Assembly (NCBI GenBank): GCA_040751775.1
Contig: JBFMGD010000006.1
Coordinates: 31,962 to 95,961 of the forward strand
DNA: 64,000 nucleotides
DNA from: JBFMGD01 sp040751775
GTDB lineage: Bacteria; Bacillota; Dethiobacteria; DTU022
Reading direction: 5' to 3'
Shown here: piece after piece, positions 1 through 9,511 of the stretch
Position numbering within the stretch: the first letter of the stretch is position 1
Layout: every line of letters starts with the position of its first letter
Notes under the pieces: generated by a model
Seen by the model: only the letters and a program-made list of their open reading frames with translations
What the model was told of the DNA's origin: nothing
The model's database searches: none
Translations under genes and position numbers: made by a program

Positions 1-1247
1 CGCCGCTAATTTACTCTTACTTGCGTAGAGACTCACCGTCAGTTTCCGGAGGACAAAGTATCGGTCTGATCAGTGTTGCTGATCCGCCGGGTTTGCTGGC
101 TCGATTCTCAGAACGGGTGGAACTGATCTATCGCCAGCGCCCTCCTTTACTTAAAAGTTACATTCTGGTGATGATTATCACCCTGCTGGCCGCTTTAACC
201 GGGTTGGCGCTGCGGCTGAAATTCACGATGCGCCTGGTCTTGATCCTGGATGCTTTAATGCTTGTACCCCTGGTCCTGGTGGTGCTGCCCGGCCTGATCC
301 GTTTCCCCCTGCCGACGGTATTATTAAGCGGCGCGGTTTTTGCGGGATCAACCTTGCTGCTTGTTTTAGTCCTACATCCAATTAAAGGAAAAGGGCGTTA
401 CCTGTTCTACACGGTGATCGGCCTGGCTACCGCCCTGGTGATCATCGGAGACACTTTGACGGGGGCGCAACTGCAGCAGGCTTCATTATTGGGATACGAT
501 CCGATCGCCGGGGCGCGTTTCTACGGTGTCGGAAACGAATACATGGGGGTGTTGATCGGCTCGACGGTCCTGGGGACAACCGCCCTGGCGGCGGTGGCGG
601 ATCAAGGTCACCGGTCCCTGATCGTATTGACCTTCTTGCCTTTTTACGGCTTGATCATTCTCCTGCTCGCCGCACCGCAGTTCGGCGCAAATTTCGGAGG
701 GACCATCGCGGCTGCGGTTGCGTTTGGGACAGCCTGGGCGGGCATGGCGGGCCTGATCAGCCGGTGGCGGGACCTCGGTTTAACGATTATATTTTTTTTA
801 CTTTTCGCCGCGGCCATGTTATGGGTCTTTAACCTTTTCTGGCAGCCTCCGCTGCCTTCTCATTTGGGCAACTTCGGGCAGATGGTCGGCAGCCGCGGTT
901 TGGAAGGCTTGTGGGAGACGGCCCAACGCAAATTGAGCATGAACTGGCGGTTAATCCGTTATTCGATCTGGAGCCGTGCCTTTTTAACCCTGCTGGGGTT
1001 GCTGGTGGTGCTGTTCTTCTACCCCCTCGGTTTATTGCGGCGATTGAAAGAAGAACAGCCTGACCTGCTTAACGTCGCCGCTGCGGCTGTAACCGGCAGC
1101 ACCGCGGCCTTACTGCTCAATGACTCGGGGATTGTGGCCGCGGCGACCATTTTGCTCTATGCCGCCCCTCCCGTGCTGATTGCAATTATGAGCCGGGTGC
1201 TTGACGCGGGTTTTAAAACGGGCGGGCAGGATAATCCGGCTCGTTGA
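1..1247 (+). CDS. Polytopic membrane protein, C-terminal part (5' end outside window)
   Basis: The reading frame is open to the left edge, so the true start lies upstream. The visible part, a little over 400 residues, is almost entirely hydrophobic, with about ten predicted membrane segments. A polar stretch near residues 160-180 (GYDPIAGARFYGVGNEYMG) is the most distinctive motif. I remember similar C-terminal membrane halves in uncharacterised large clostridial proteins, but cannot assign a function. The stop at 1245-1247 lies just upstream of the ymfF-type gene, so the two may be cotranscribed. It is probably an envelope protein. Confidence 0.6.
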   Translation, partial: PLIYSYLRRDSPSVSGGQSIGLISVADPPGLLARFSERVELIYRQRPPLLKSYILVMIITLLAALTGLALRLKFTMRLVLILDALMLVPLVLVVLPGLIRFPLPTVLLSGAVFAGSTLLLVLVLHPIKGKGRYLFYTVIGLATALVIIGDTLTGAQLQQASLLGYDPIAGARFYGVGNEYMGVLIGSTVLGTTALAAVADQGHRSLIVLTFLPFYGLIILLLAAPQFGANFGGTIAAAVAFGTAWAGMAGLISRWRDLGLTIIFFLLFAAAMLWVFNLFWQPPLPSHLGNFGQMVGSRGLEGLWETAQRKLSMNWRLIRYSIWSRAFLTLLGLLVVLFFYPLGLLRRLKEEQPDLLNVAAAAVTGSTAALLLNDSGIVAAATILLYAAPPVLIAIMSRVLDAGFKTGGQDNPAR

Positions 1248-1285
1248 TGGAATATCTAACCAGAACTGAAAAGGAGGTCCGCTAT

Positions 1286-2579
1286 TTGTGCCGGAAAGTA
1301 ATTACTGAAATATTACCAAACGGGATTTGCTTAAACTTCATCCCGACGCAAAAGTTTAAGACGATCAGCCTGGGGTTGTTCCTGCACCAGGAACTGCGCC
1401 AGGACCTGGCCACCAAAACCGCGCTTCTCCCGGCGGTTTTGGAACGAGGCAGCCGCTTATTCCCGGATAACCTCACTTTACGCCGGGAACTGGAGCGTTT
1501 ATACGGCGCCGAACTGTCGACCGATATCGTAAAAAAGGGAGAACGCCACCTGGTTACCTGTTCCATGGAGATGGTGCACGGCAGATATGTCGGTGAAAAT
1601 GAGAGCCTGCTGCGCAAAGGGATNNNNNNNNNNGGCCGCAGTGGCCGGTGACCCCCTGGAGGAAGCGGGCGGTTTCCAAGAAAGTTACGTAAACCAGGAG
1701 AAGGATCAGCTGGCGAAGGAGATCAAGAGCATCATCAATGACAAGGCTCTCTATGCCCTGGAGAAATGCGTGGAGATCATGTGCGCCGGTGAGCCTTTCG
1801 GGGTATTTAAATTGGGCCGGGTTGAAGATCTCGCTGCCCTGGATCGGGTTTCGCTGATGCGCTACTACCGTCACCTTTTCACCCGCAATCCGCTTGAGCT
1901 GTATGTGGTCGGTGATCTCGCGGCGGAGCAGGTCCTGGAGGCGGCGCGCGAAACGCTCTTCTTTGAACGGCAACCGGCTGTTGCTACCTTTCCCGCAGTC
2001 GAGATTTACCGGGAACCGGGCGCGGTTAAATTTCAAGAAGAGGCCATGGATGTCAGTCAATCGAAGCTGGCCATGGGTTACCGGACCAACACCAGCTACG
2101 ATGACCCGCTCTATTTTGCCCTGTTGATGTACAACGGGATCCTGGGCGCATTTCCCCATTCCAAGCTCTTTATGAACGTGCGGGAGAAGGCCGGCCTGGC
2201 TTATTACGTCTATTCCCGCCTGGAGAAGCACAAGGGCATCATGATCGTGGCGGCGGGAATTGAGAGCGGTGACTACGAGCAGGCTAAGGATATTATTGAG
2301 GAGCAAATGGCGGATATGGCCGCCGGCAAAATCAGTGAGCCAGAGATGGAAAATACGCGGCGCGGTTTGATCAACCAGCTGCGCGCCCAGGACGACAACC
2401 CCTACCAGATGATCAGTTTTTACCTGGACGGGGCGATCGGCGGCAAACAGTACACCATCCCGGAGCTGATCCGGGGCCTGGAGTCGGTCGGCCCGGCGGA
2501 GATCAAAGCTGCAGCCGGCAAAGTCCGGCTGGACACGATCTACCTGCTCCGGGGACGGCAGGGAGGTGAAGCGGCATGA
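1286..2579 (+). CDS. ymfF: M16-family peptidase-like protein, YmfF type (interrupted by assembly gap)
   Basis: First member of the paired M16-like proteins that precede ymfH in many Bacillota; the pair has been linked to elongation factor P modification. The start is placed at TTG 1286 because a strong AAGGAGGT lies 8 nt upstream; the earlier TTG/ATG at 1244/1247 lacks such a site. No HxxEH zinc motif is visible, as expected for the inactive partner. The frame before the ten-N gap and the frame after it differ, so the gap length is wrong rather than the gene being broken. Joined length is about 430 residues, normal for the family. The stop overlaps the ymfH start as ATGA. Confidence 0.88.
1624..1633. 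other. Assembly gap (10 N) inside ymfF
   Basis: Ten unresolved bases lie within the ymfF coding region. The upstream frame ends ...RKG and the downstream frame resumes with AAVAGDP. The 13 nt between these codons are not a multiple of three, so the real gap must be 9 or 12 (or another multiple of 3) bases if the gene is intact. My recollection of the B. subtilis homologue suggests four residues here, which would mean nine bases. Confidence 0.95.
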
Positions 2580-3883
2580 GTGGCGAATGGATGATCACGG
2601 AAAACAGAGAGCTCAACGAAAAGCTGTACCGGCGCCGGATTCATCCGGGGATGGATCTCTATGTTTTGCCCAAGGCGGGTTATCAAAAAAAATACGCCGC
2701 TTTTTCGACCCATTTCGGCTCCATCGACAACAAGTTCCAGATTGAAGGATCGCCGGATCTGATTACGGTTCCGGACGGAGTGGCCCATTTCCTGGAACAT
2801 AAGCTTTTTGAAGACGAAAGGGGCAACGTTTTCGATCGTTTTGCCGCTCTGGGCGCCTCCTCCAATGCATTTACCACCTTTACTCATACCACCTACCTCT
2901 TCTCCTGCACGGAATTTTTTCACGAGAACCTGGAGCTGCTGCTCGATTTTGTGCAGGAGCCGTACTTTACCGCGGAAACGGTGCGCAAAGAGCAGGGGAT
3001 TATCGGCCAGGAGATCCGGATGTACGACGACAACCCCCAGTGGCGCATCTATTTCAACCTGCTTGAGGCGCTCTACCGGGAACATCCGGTGCGCAACGAC
3101 ATTGCCGGTACCGTGGAGAGCATCGCGCAAATTACGCCGGAGCTGCTCCACCAATGCTATAAAGCTTATTACCATCCCAGCAATATGGCTGTTTTTGTAA
3201 CCGGCGATATTGAGCCGGATCAAATTGGCCGGCAGGTGGAAGAGAACCTGGGCAAACGCGGCTACAGTATGCTGGGCGAGATTATGCGCTTTTACCCGGA
3301 AGAAGGGCCGGCGGTGGGGCGGCAGCGCGTCAGCCAGGAACTGGTGGTATCAGAGCCCCTGTTCAACCTCGGGTTCAAAGACCCGGCAGTGAACAAGCTC
3401 TCGGGACGAGACCTGCTGCGGCGGGAAATCGGCATGGAGCTGCTCGTGGAGATTATCTTCGGGCAGAGCGAGACTCTGTTCAACGAATTATACCAGGACG
3501 GGCTGATCGACGACAGCTTTGATGCCGGATATACCGCTGAAAGCAGCTACGCCTATACCCTGATCGGCGGTAAAACCAGGGATCCGGACGAACTGTACCG
3601 GCGCGTGATGGACGGGATCAGCAAAGTGAAGCGCGACGGAATCTCCGCGGAACAATTCGAGCGGCACCGGCGCAGCCAGCTGGGCGGCTATATGCGCCGC
3701 TTTAACTCGCTCGAATTTATCGCCAACAACTTTCTGGCCTATCGCTTCAAAGACAGCGATCTGTTTGATTTTCCGGCCTTGCTGCAGGATGTGAAACGCG
3801 ATGAGGTGACGGCGCTGCTTGAAGAAAACCTGGACCCCGGGCGCCACGCCGTCTCCCTGATCCTGCCCCGCGCGGCGGAATAG
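2576..3883 (+). CDS. ymfH: M16-family zinc peptidase, YmfH type
   Basis: A 435-residue protein of the insulinase/mitochondrial processing peptidase family. The inverted zinc motif HFLEH is at residues 71-75, followed by the FDRFAALGASSNAFT stretch typical of the catalytic domain. A likely distal zinc-ligand Glu lies about 75 residues on, in the EQGIIGQEIRMYDD segment. The ATG overlaps the stop of the upstream partner (ATGA), indicating translational coupling. It is the catalytically competent member of the pair. No signal peptide is visible, so it is probably cytoplasmic. Confidence 0.92.
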   Translation: MSGEWMITENRELNEKLYRRRIHPGMDLYVLPKAGYQKKYAAFSTHFGSIDNKFQIEGSPDLITVPDGVAHFLEHKLFEDERGNVFDRFAALGASSNAFTTFTHTTYLFSCTEFFHENLELLLDFVQEPYFTAETVRKEQGIIGQEIRMYDDNPQWRIYFNLLEALYREHPVRNDIAGTVESIAQITPELLHQCYKAYYHPSNMAVFVTGDIEPDQIGRQVEENLGKRGYSMLGEIMRFYPEEGPAVGRQRVSQELVVSEPLFNLGFKDPAVNKLSGRDLLRREIGMELLVEIIFGQSETLFNELYQDGLIDDSFDAGYTAESSYAYTLIGGKTRDPDELYRRVMDGISKVKRDGISAEQFERHRRSQLGGYMRRFNSLEFIANNFLAYRFKDSDLFDFPALLQDVKRDEVTALLEENLDPGRHAVSLILPRAAE

Positions 3884-3891
3884 AGTCGCCG

Positions 3892-3926
3892 GAAGGAAGC
3901 AAGGGGACGGTTCTTTTGCTTCCTTC
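3892..3926. repeat. Hairpin with 11-bp perfect arms and a GGGGACGGTTCTT loop
   Basis: GAAGGAAGCAA (3892-3902) pairs perfectly with TTGCTTCCTTC (3916-3926) around a 13-nt loop. It lies 8 nt after the ymfH stop. The right arm is followed by a mixed TCTTCTCTC tract, so it may act as a weak terminator. The GGGGACGGTTCT core resembles interspersed repeats I remember from Gram-positive anaerobes. The rest of the 3884-4144 spacer shows nothing recognisable. Confidence 0.6.
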
Positions 3927-4144
3927 TTCTCTCTGACCCGAAAAATAAATCTGATCTTTTTCCCGGCCGCACTTTCTGATTTCACAAACGCGGCAGTGGC
4001 TAAATTATTTAAACGTTTTTTACTTCCTGTTAGGTCTGCTCAAGAAATCCTGCTTTGATTATTACCAGCTTGCACAGGCAGTTTCCCCGATTGAAGTGCT
4101 GTTAAAGGCTTAACGGGAAGATTGTTCCAAAGGTTATTTTTGGG

Positions 4145-4174
4145 TTGATTTTACCGCCCTCTTTAAGGTAGAAT
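4145..4174 (+). promoter_or_regulatory. Sigma-A-type promoter of the aminotransferase-reductase gene
   Basis: TTGATT (4145-4150) and TAGAAT (4169-4174) are separated by 18 bp. Transcription would start near 4181, giving a leader of about 50 nt. Confidence 0.65.
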
Positions 4175-4187
4175 AGAGTTCAAGTAA

Positions 4188-4207
4188 TGTGCACAGATGT
4201 GTGCACA
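4188..4207. promoter_or_regulatory. Two TGTGCACA palindromes, probable operator
   Basis: The self-complementary octamer TGTGCACA occurs at 4188-4195 and again at 4200-4207, separated by GATG. Centre-to-centre distance is 12 bp. The pair lies just downstream of the predicted transcription start, a position suited to repression by a dimeric or tetrameric regulator. The regulator is not identifiable here. Confidence 0.5.
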
Positions 4208-4232
4208 GGATCGGGAGGGCGAAAGTAGAGAC

Positions 4233-6845
4233 ATGAATACATATACGGAATTTGTTAATCCCCACCTCGGTAAACTGCTGGAGAGCATCATGCTGGATAA
4301 AAGTTTTATGCGGGGTGAGGGCTGCCACTTATATGACGCTGCGGGAAAGCGCTACCTTGATTGCATCGCCGCCTACGGGGCGTTGCCTTTCGGGCATAAC
4401 CACCCTGAGATATGGGGCTCGATCGAACGTTTTCACCGCTCCGGCGAACCGAGCTTCGTCCAGCCTTCCGCCTTGAACGCGGCCGGGGCGCTGGCTCAAA
4501 AGCTGATTGAAGTCGCCCCGGTAGGTTTGCGTTACGTCACCTTTACCAACAGCGGCGCCGAGGCTGTCGAAGCGGCGCTAAAGCTTTGCCGCGCGGCAAC
4601 CGGCCGCCGCGGCATCCTCTCGACCACGCACAGTTTTCACGGTAAAACGCTGGGCGCCCTTTCGGCTACCGGTAACTCCGGTTACCAGGGGCCTTTCGGA
4701 GCACCGGTTGCAGATTTTAGATGCATTGAATTCGGAAACACGGCGGCCCTCGAAAACGAGTTAACGGGCAACCCCGGCTATTACGCCGCCTTTATCGTGG
4801 AGCCGATCCAGGGTGAGGGAGGCATCATTGAACCACCGCCCGGTTACCTGGCGGCGGCGAAGAAACTCTGTGAAGCGCACGGCGCTTTGCTGGTGCTGGA
4901 CGAGGTGCAGACCGGGCTGGGCCGGACCGGCGCTCTTTTCGCCTGCGAGGCGGACGGGATTTCCCCGGATGTGCTGGTTTTGGCCAAGGCCTTGGGCGGC
5001 GGAATCATGCCGGTCGGAGCCTGCCTGAGCACCGAGGCCTCTTTTAGCGAGGATTTCGGGATGAAGCATTCCTCGACTTTTGCCGGCAACTCCCTGGCCT
5101 GCCGGGTGGGTTTGCAGGTTCTGGAAATGCTCGGCCGGGAAGAGGGACGGCTCCTGGCCGTGGTGCGGGAAAATGGAGCGCTGCTGCGCGACGGTTTGCT
5201 GCGGTTGCGGGAACGCTACCCTCACCTGATTAATTCGGTCCGCGGGCGCGGCCTGATGCTGGGTCTCGAGTTCAACATGGATCGTGACATCTATCCCGGC
5301 AGTCTGCTCGGGATCATGGCCGAGCAGGAGCTGTTAACCCCCGCGATCTCCGCCCACCTGCTGAACGTGGAAGGGATACGCGTGGCGCCCACCCTGAACG
5401 GCAACGCCGTGATCCGGATTGAACCGCCGCTGATCATTACGAAGGATCAGTGCCGGGAGGCGCTGGCCGGTATTGAAAACATGCTCCGCTGCTTGAACGA
5501 GGGCAGCACGGCCAGGTTTCTCTCTTTCCTGGTAGGCGGCGATCACGGGCGGGACTTTCCTTCTTTCATTCCGGAGCGGGTCGAAAAAGTGGTCCCAGCC
5601 GGGGATGAGAATGAAGGGCGTTTCGCTTTCCTGATTCACGCCCTAGATCTGCAGAGCTACCATCAGTTTGATCACAGCCTGCGCGCCTTCAGCGAAGCCG
5701 AACTGGGGGAGTTGACCGGAAAATTCAACGACATGATTCAGCCTTTTGTGATCTCCCGGACCGCGATCACCTCCGCCGCAGGCCGGTGCGCCTACGGTGA
5801 GTTTATCGCCGTACCTCGGACCACAGAGGAATTTGTGAAGATGCCCCGGCAGCAGGCGCTTTCCGAACTGAAGGCTGCCGTCGCCCTGGCCCGGGAAAGA
5901 GGCGCCCGTATTGTCGGTTTGGGTGCTTTTACCTCGGTGGCTTCCATGGGCGGGCTTTTCCTGAAAGACGAGGGTGTCCCCGTAACCACGGGTAACAGCT
6001 ATACCGTCGTCTCCGCCGTGGACGCGGTCAACGCGGCGATCGATAGGCTGCAGGTCAACCGCAACGAGATCACCGCCGCCGTGGTGGGCGCCGCCGGCTC
6101 GATCGGCAAGGGCATTGCCATGCTGCTCTCGGAGCGGGTGCCGCGCCTGGTCCTGATTGGCAATCCCAACAACACGGATTCCAGTCAACGGCTACATGCC
6201 GTGGCCGCGGAGATCTATTGTTACCAGGCCGCCTTGATTAATCAGGGCCGGCCGTTGAAGCAGGGCAGTATGGGGTTGATCCTGGCCGGCTGTGCGGAAC
6301 TGCCTCCCGCCGGCGCGCCCCAGGAGGCATTCGAGGATTTTGTTCGGGGAGCAGGCCGCAAACTCGGGCTGATCGAGCTCTCCACGGATATCGACGCGGT
6401 GCTGGCCCGGGCTGACGTGGTCGTTAGCGCCACCAGCAGCGACGGCAAAATCATCCACGCCGGCAACCTGAAGCGTGATGCTATTGTTTGCGACGTTTCC
6501 CGGCCGGCCAATGTCAGCGAGGCAGTGGACCGGGCCAGGCCCGATGTCCTGGTGATCGACGGCGGCGTGATCGAGGTGCCGGGTTTGCCGTCCCTCGGTT
6601 GGGATTTCGGCTTTGAACAGGGTCTGTCTTACGCCTGTATGGCCGAAACGATGATGCTGGCCCTGGAGCAGCACTATAAAAATTACAGCCTCGGTTCCTC
6701 CGGGGTCAACCTGGAAACGATCCTGCAAACCAGGACCTGGGCGGCGGAGCATGGTTTCAAACTGGCCGCTTTCCGCAGCTTTAACCGCCCCTTGAGCGAA
6801 GACAGCTGGCAGAAACTGCTCCTGGCCCGCCGCCGCGCCGGTTAA
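4233..6845 (+). CDS. Fusion: class III aminotransferase + acyl-ACP-reductase-like domain
   Basis: A two-domain protein of 870 residues from ATG 4233. Residues 1 to about 430 are a PLP-dependent class III (ornithine/acetylornithine type) aminotransferase with DEVQTGLGRTG and the PLP lysine K252 in AKALGGG. Residues from about 440 to 870 resemble the long-chain acyl-ACP reductase family: a GLGAFTS segment, a GNSYT segment, and a nucleotide-binding GAAGSIG near residue 618. An N-terminal reductase half would make an aldehyde from an acyl thioester, and the aminotransferase could convert it to an amine. PigE of prodigiosin synthesis joins similar activities in the opposite order. The real substrate is unknown. 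It is monocistronic and converges on trpA. Confidence 0.8.
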   Translation: MNTYTEFVNPHLGKLLESIMLDKSFMRGEGCHLYDAAGKRYLDCIAAYGALPFGHNHPEIWGSIERFHRSGEPSFVQPSALNAAGALAQKLIEVAPVGLRYVTFTNSGAEAVEAALKLCRAATGRRGILSTTHSFHGKTLGALSATGNSGYQGPFGAPVADFRCIEFGNTAALENELTGNPGYYAAFIVEPIQGEGGIIEPPPGYLAAAKKLCEAHGALLVLDEVQTGLGRTGALFACEADGISPDVLVLAKALGGGIMPVGACLSTEASFSEDFGMKHSSTFAGNSLACRVGLQVLEMLGREEGRLLAVVRENGALLRDGLLRLRERYPHLINSVRGRGLMLGLEFNMDRDIYPGSLLGIMAEQELLTPAISAHLLNVEGIRVAPTLNGNAVIRIEPPLIITKDQCREALAGIENMLRCLNEGSTARFLSFLVGGDHGRDFPSFIPERVEKVVPAGDENEGRFAFLIHALDLQSYHQFDHSLRAFSEAELGELTGKFNDMIQPFVISRTAITSAAGRCAYGEFIAVPRTTEEFVKMPRQQALSELKAAVALARERGARIVGLGAFTSVASMGGLFLKDEGVPVTTGNSYTVVSAVDAVNAAIDRLQVNRNEITAAVVGAAGSIGKGIAMLLSERVPRLVLIGNPNNTDSSQRLHAVAAEIYCYQAALINQGRPLKQGSMGLILAGCAELPPAGAPQEAFEDFVRGAGRKLGLIELSTDIDAVLARADVVVSATSSDGKIIHAGNLKRDAIVCDVSRPANVSEAVDRARPDVLVIDGGVIEVPGLPSLGWDFGFEQGLSYACMAETMMLALEQHYKNYSLGSSGVNLETILQTRTWAAEHGFKLAAFRSFNRPLSEDSWQKLLLARRRAG

Positions 6846-6922
6846 AATTAAGTAAGTGCGGTCGGTACAAAAAGGAAATAAGTATTCGGAAACCAATTTT
6901 TGTTAACATCATTGGAGCGTAA

Positions 6923-7702
6923 TTATTTACTACCAGAGATTGCTTCCTTCAACTGCCGCACATAGTCTGTAACAGGCTTTACACAGGCCGGACCATATTG
7001 TTCCGCCATTTTTACAATGGCGCTGCCCACGATCACACCGTCCGCATGAGCCGCCATGGATCTGGCCTGGTCGGGAGTAGCGATGCCAAAGCCGATGGCG
7101 CAGGGAATATCCTTCGTTGCCTTGACCAGTGACACCATCTCCCTGATATCGGTGGTTATCTCACTGCGGACACCGGTGACACCGAGTGAAGAAACACAGT
7201 AGACAAAGCCCTGGGCCTCGGCGGCAATTACAGAAATACGCTCTCTGGAGGTAGGCGCAATCAGAGAAATCAGGTCAATGCCGCAAGCCCGGCAGTGGGG
7301 CAGTAGCTCGCCTTTTTCTTCAAAGGGCAGATCGGGTACAATAACGGCATCGATCCCGCACGCCGCGGCACGGTCAAGGAAACGCTCAATGCCGTACACA
7401 AAGACAGGATTGATGTAAGTCATGAAAGCCAGCGGAATGGATGTTTTCTTCCTTACTCCCGTGAGCAGCTCAAAGATCTTCTCCGTGGTGGTGCCGGAGG
7501 CCAGCGCCCGCTCGTCTGCTTTTTGAATCACGATGCCCTCCGCCACGGGGTCGGAAAAGGGGATGCCGATCTCGATGAGATCCGCTCCTGCCTGAGCCAT
7601 GGCCGGTATCAGTTCCCCGGTAATCTCCAGATTAGGATCCCCTGCGGTGATAAAGGGTATAAAAGCCTTTCCCCTGCTGAATACATCTTTTATCCTACTC
7701 AT
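6923..7702 (-). CDS. trpA: Tryptophan synthase alpha subunit
   Basis: Converts indole-3-glycerol phosphate to indole and glyceraldehyde 3-phosphate. The 259-residue length is normal. The catalytic Glu and Asp are visible in [15 protein letters not shown], and the phosphate-binding loops in [10 protein letters not shown] and GVIVGSAI. It is the last gene of the trp operon; its start overlaps the trpB end by 8 nt. No clear terminator is visible in the 77-bp spacer to the convergent fusion gene. Confidence 0.97.
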   Translation of the reverse strand: MSRIKDVFSRGKAFIPFITAGDPNLEITGELIPAMAQAGADLIEIGIPFSDPVAEGIVIQKADERALASGTTTEKIFELLTGVRKKTSIPLAFMTYINPVFVYGIERFLDRAAACGIDAVIVPDLPFEEKGELLPHCRACGIDLISLIAPTSRERISVIAAEAQGFVYCVSSLGVTGVRSEITTDIREMVSLVKATKDIPCAIGFGIATPDQARSMAAHADGVIVGSAIVKMAEQYGPACVKPVTDYVRQLKEAISGSK

Positions 7703-8879
7703 GGATATTCACTCCCCTGTAGCGGGCAATGGCAGCCACGTCTTTATCGCCCCGCCCGGAAAGGTTAATTACGATAATTTTATCCTTATCCAGTGCAGGA
7801 GCGATTTTACGCGCATACGCAACGGCATGGGCGCTTTCGATAGCGGGAATGATCCCTTCGGTGCAGGAGAGGTAGGCAAAAGCCGCAACCGCTTCCGCGT
7901 CGGTTACGGGGACATAGGCGGCCCTGCCGTTATCGGCCAGCATGGCATGTTCCGGTCCGATACCCGGATAATCCAGGCCTGCCGAGATGGAATAAACAGG
8001 GGCAATTTGCCCGAATTCGTCCTGGCAGAAATAAGATTTCATGCCATGGAACACGCCGACACTGCCGGTGGCTATAGTTGCCGCCGTTTTGGGGTTATCC
8101 ACGCCCAGACCCGCGGCCTCGCAGCCAATCAGCTGCACGGATCTATCCTCGATAAATTCATAGAACGCCCCCATGGCATTACTCCCCCCGCCGACACAGG
8201 CTATGACTAAATCGGGCAGTTTTCCGTCTCTCTCCATTAACTGCTCTTTAATCTCTCTGCCGATAACACTCTGAAAATCCCGGACTATGGTGGGAAAGGG
8301 ATGGGGACCCATCACCGAGCCCATTACATAGTAGGTGTCATCCATTCTGGAAACCCATTCACGAAAGGTTTCGTTTACCGCATCCTTCAAAGTTTGCGTG
8401 CCGCTGGTGACCGCATGCACTTTTGCGCCAAGAAGCTCCATGCGAAAAACATTAAGGGCTTGCCGTCGAGTATCTTCCTTGCCCATAAATATTTCACAGG
8501 CCATGCCCATGAGCGCTGCGGCTGTGGCAGTGGCCACACCATGCTGCCCGGCGCCTGTTTCCGCAATCAGCCTGCTTTTTCCCATTTTCCTGGCGAGCAG
8601 GGCCTGCCCGAGCACATTGTTTATTTTGTGCGAGCCGGTGTGGTTGAGATCCTCCCGTTTGAGATATATTTTGGCGCCGCCCAGCTCCCTGGTCATTTTT
8701 TTCGCGTAGTAGAGAATAGAAGGGCGGCCAGCATAGTTTTGCAGCAATTCAGCCAGCTCCTGCCGGAACGGGGCATCATTTTTATAGTATGCATAGGAGC
8801 GTTCCACTTCCAGAACAGCATTCATCAGCGTTTCAGGCATATACTGTCCTCCATAGGGACCAAACCTGCCCCTCGTCAT
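7695..8879 (-). CDS. trpB: Tryptophan synthase beta subunit
   Basis: PLP enzyme joining indole and serine to give tryptophan. The PLP lysine is in HTGSHKINN and the phosphate-binding loop is GGGSNA. The start ATG 8879 is chosen because a GGGAGG lies just upstream of it; an in-frame ATG at 8897 would place that Shine-Dalgarno inside the coding region. The resulting protein is 394 residues, typical of TrpB1. It lies between trpF and trpA. Confidence 0.97.
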   Translation of the reverse strand: MTRGRFGPYGGQYMPETLMNAVLEVERSYAYYKNDAPFRQELAELLQNYAGRPSILYYAKKMTRELGGAKIYLKREDLNHTGSHKINNVLGQALLARKMGKSRLIAETGAGQHGVATATAAALMGMACEIFMGKEDTRRQALNVFRMELLGAKVHAVTSGTQTLKDAVNETFREWVSRMDDTYYVMGSVMGPHPFPTIVRDFQSVIGREIKEQLMERDGKLPDLVIACVGGGSNAMGAFYEFIEDRSVQLIGCEAAGLGVDNPKTAATIATGSVGVFHGMKSYFCQDEFGQIAPVYSISAGLDYPGIGPEHAMLADNGRAAYVPVTDAEAVAAFAYLSCTEGIIPAIESAHAVAYARKIAPALDKDKIIVINLSGRGDKDVAAIARYRGVNIHE

Positions 8880-8893
8880 CTTCTTTCCTCCCT

Positions 8894-9511
8894 TCAACCA
8901 ATATTTCTGATAGTTTCAATGATCTGCCTGATCTTGTTTTCATCTTTTAACCCGTTTGTTTCTGCGCCGCTGTTCACGTCTACAGCAAAGGGACGACAGG
9001 CCACAACTGCCTCCTTGATGTTACCTGCATCCAGTCCCCCGGCCAGGAAAAATGGTTTTTGCAGGGCGGGGATCAGTGAGTGATCAAAGGTCTTGCCACT
9101 TCCGCCGTACTGCCCCGGCTGGTAGGTGTCAAGCAAAAGCAGGTCGCAGGAGAACTGTTGCGCTTGCAAAATCTGTTCTCTACTCTGTACCCGCACCGCT
9201 TTAATTACGGGACAAATTATTTTTTCCTTGAGCGCCCGGATGAACTCTTCGTTCTCATCCCCGTGCAGCTGCACTATGTCAATAACTCCCGTCTCACAGA
9301 GCAGGGCAATGTTATGCGCCGTTTCATTGGTAAAAACGCCCACCGCTTTAATGCGGGAATCCAGCCCTTCTTTCAGCAGCAGCGCCTGCCCGGGGGTTAC
9401 CCGCCGGCGGCTGCCGGGGGCAAAGACAAAACCTATATAATCCGGAAGGCAGCGATTTGCCGCCGCCATGTCTTCCTGCCGTGTCAGGCCGCAGATTTTG
9501 ACTCGCGTCAT
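8894..9511 (-). CDS. trpF: Phosphoribosylanthranilate isomerase
   Basis: Isomerises phosphoribosylanthranilate to the deoxyribulose form. A TIM-barrel protein of 205 residues. The catalytic Cys is in VKICGLTR near the N-terminus and the catalytic Asp in DVNSGAE near the C-terminus. ATG 9511 overlaps the trpC stop (ATGA), the usual family start MTRVKICG; a GTG nine bases upstream is possible but less likely. Confidence 0.96.
   Translation of the reverse strand: MTRVKICGLTRQEDMAAANRCLPDYIGFVFAPGSRRRVTPGQALLLKEGLDSRIKAVGVFTNETAHNIALLCETGVIDIVQLHGDENEEFIRALKEKIICPVIKAVRVQSREQILQAQQFSCDLLLLDTYQPGQYGGSGKTFDHSLIPALQKPFFLAGGLDAGNIKEAVVACRPFAVDVNSGAETNGLKDENKIRQIIETIRNIG

Noticed and set aside
8301..9083. 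Plus-strand open frame of 260 codons over trpB/trpF
   Set aside because: It is antisense to conserved trp genes, has no family match and no ribosome site. The same holds for other long antisense frames over trp and fdh genes.
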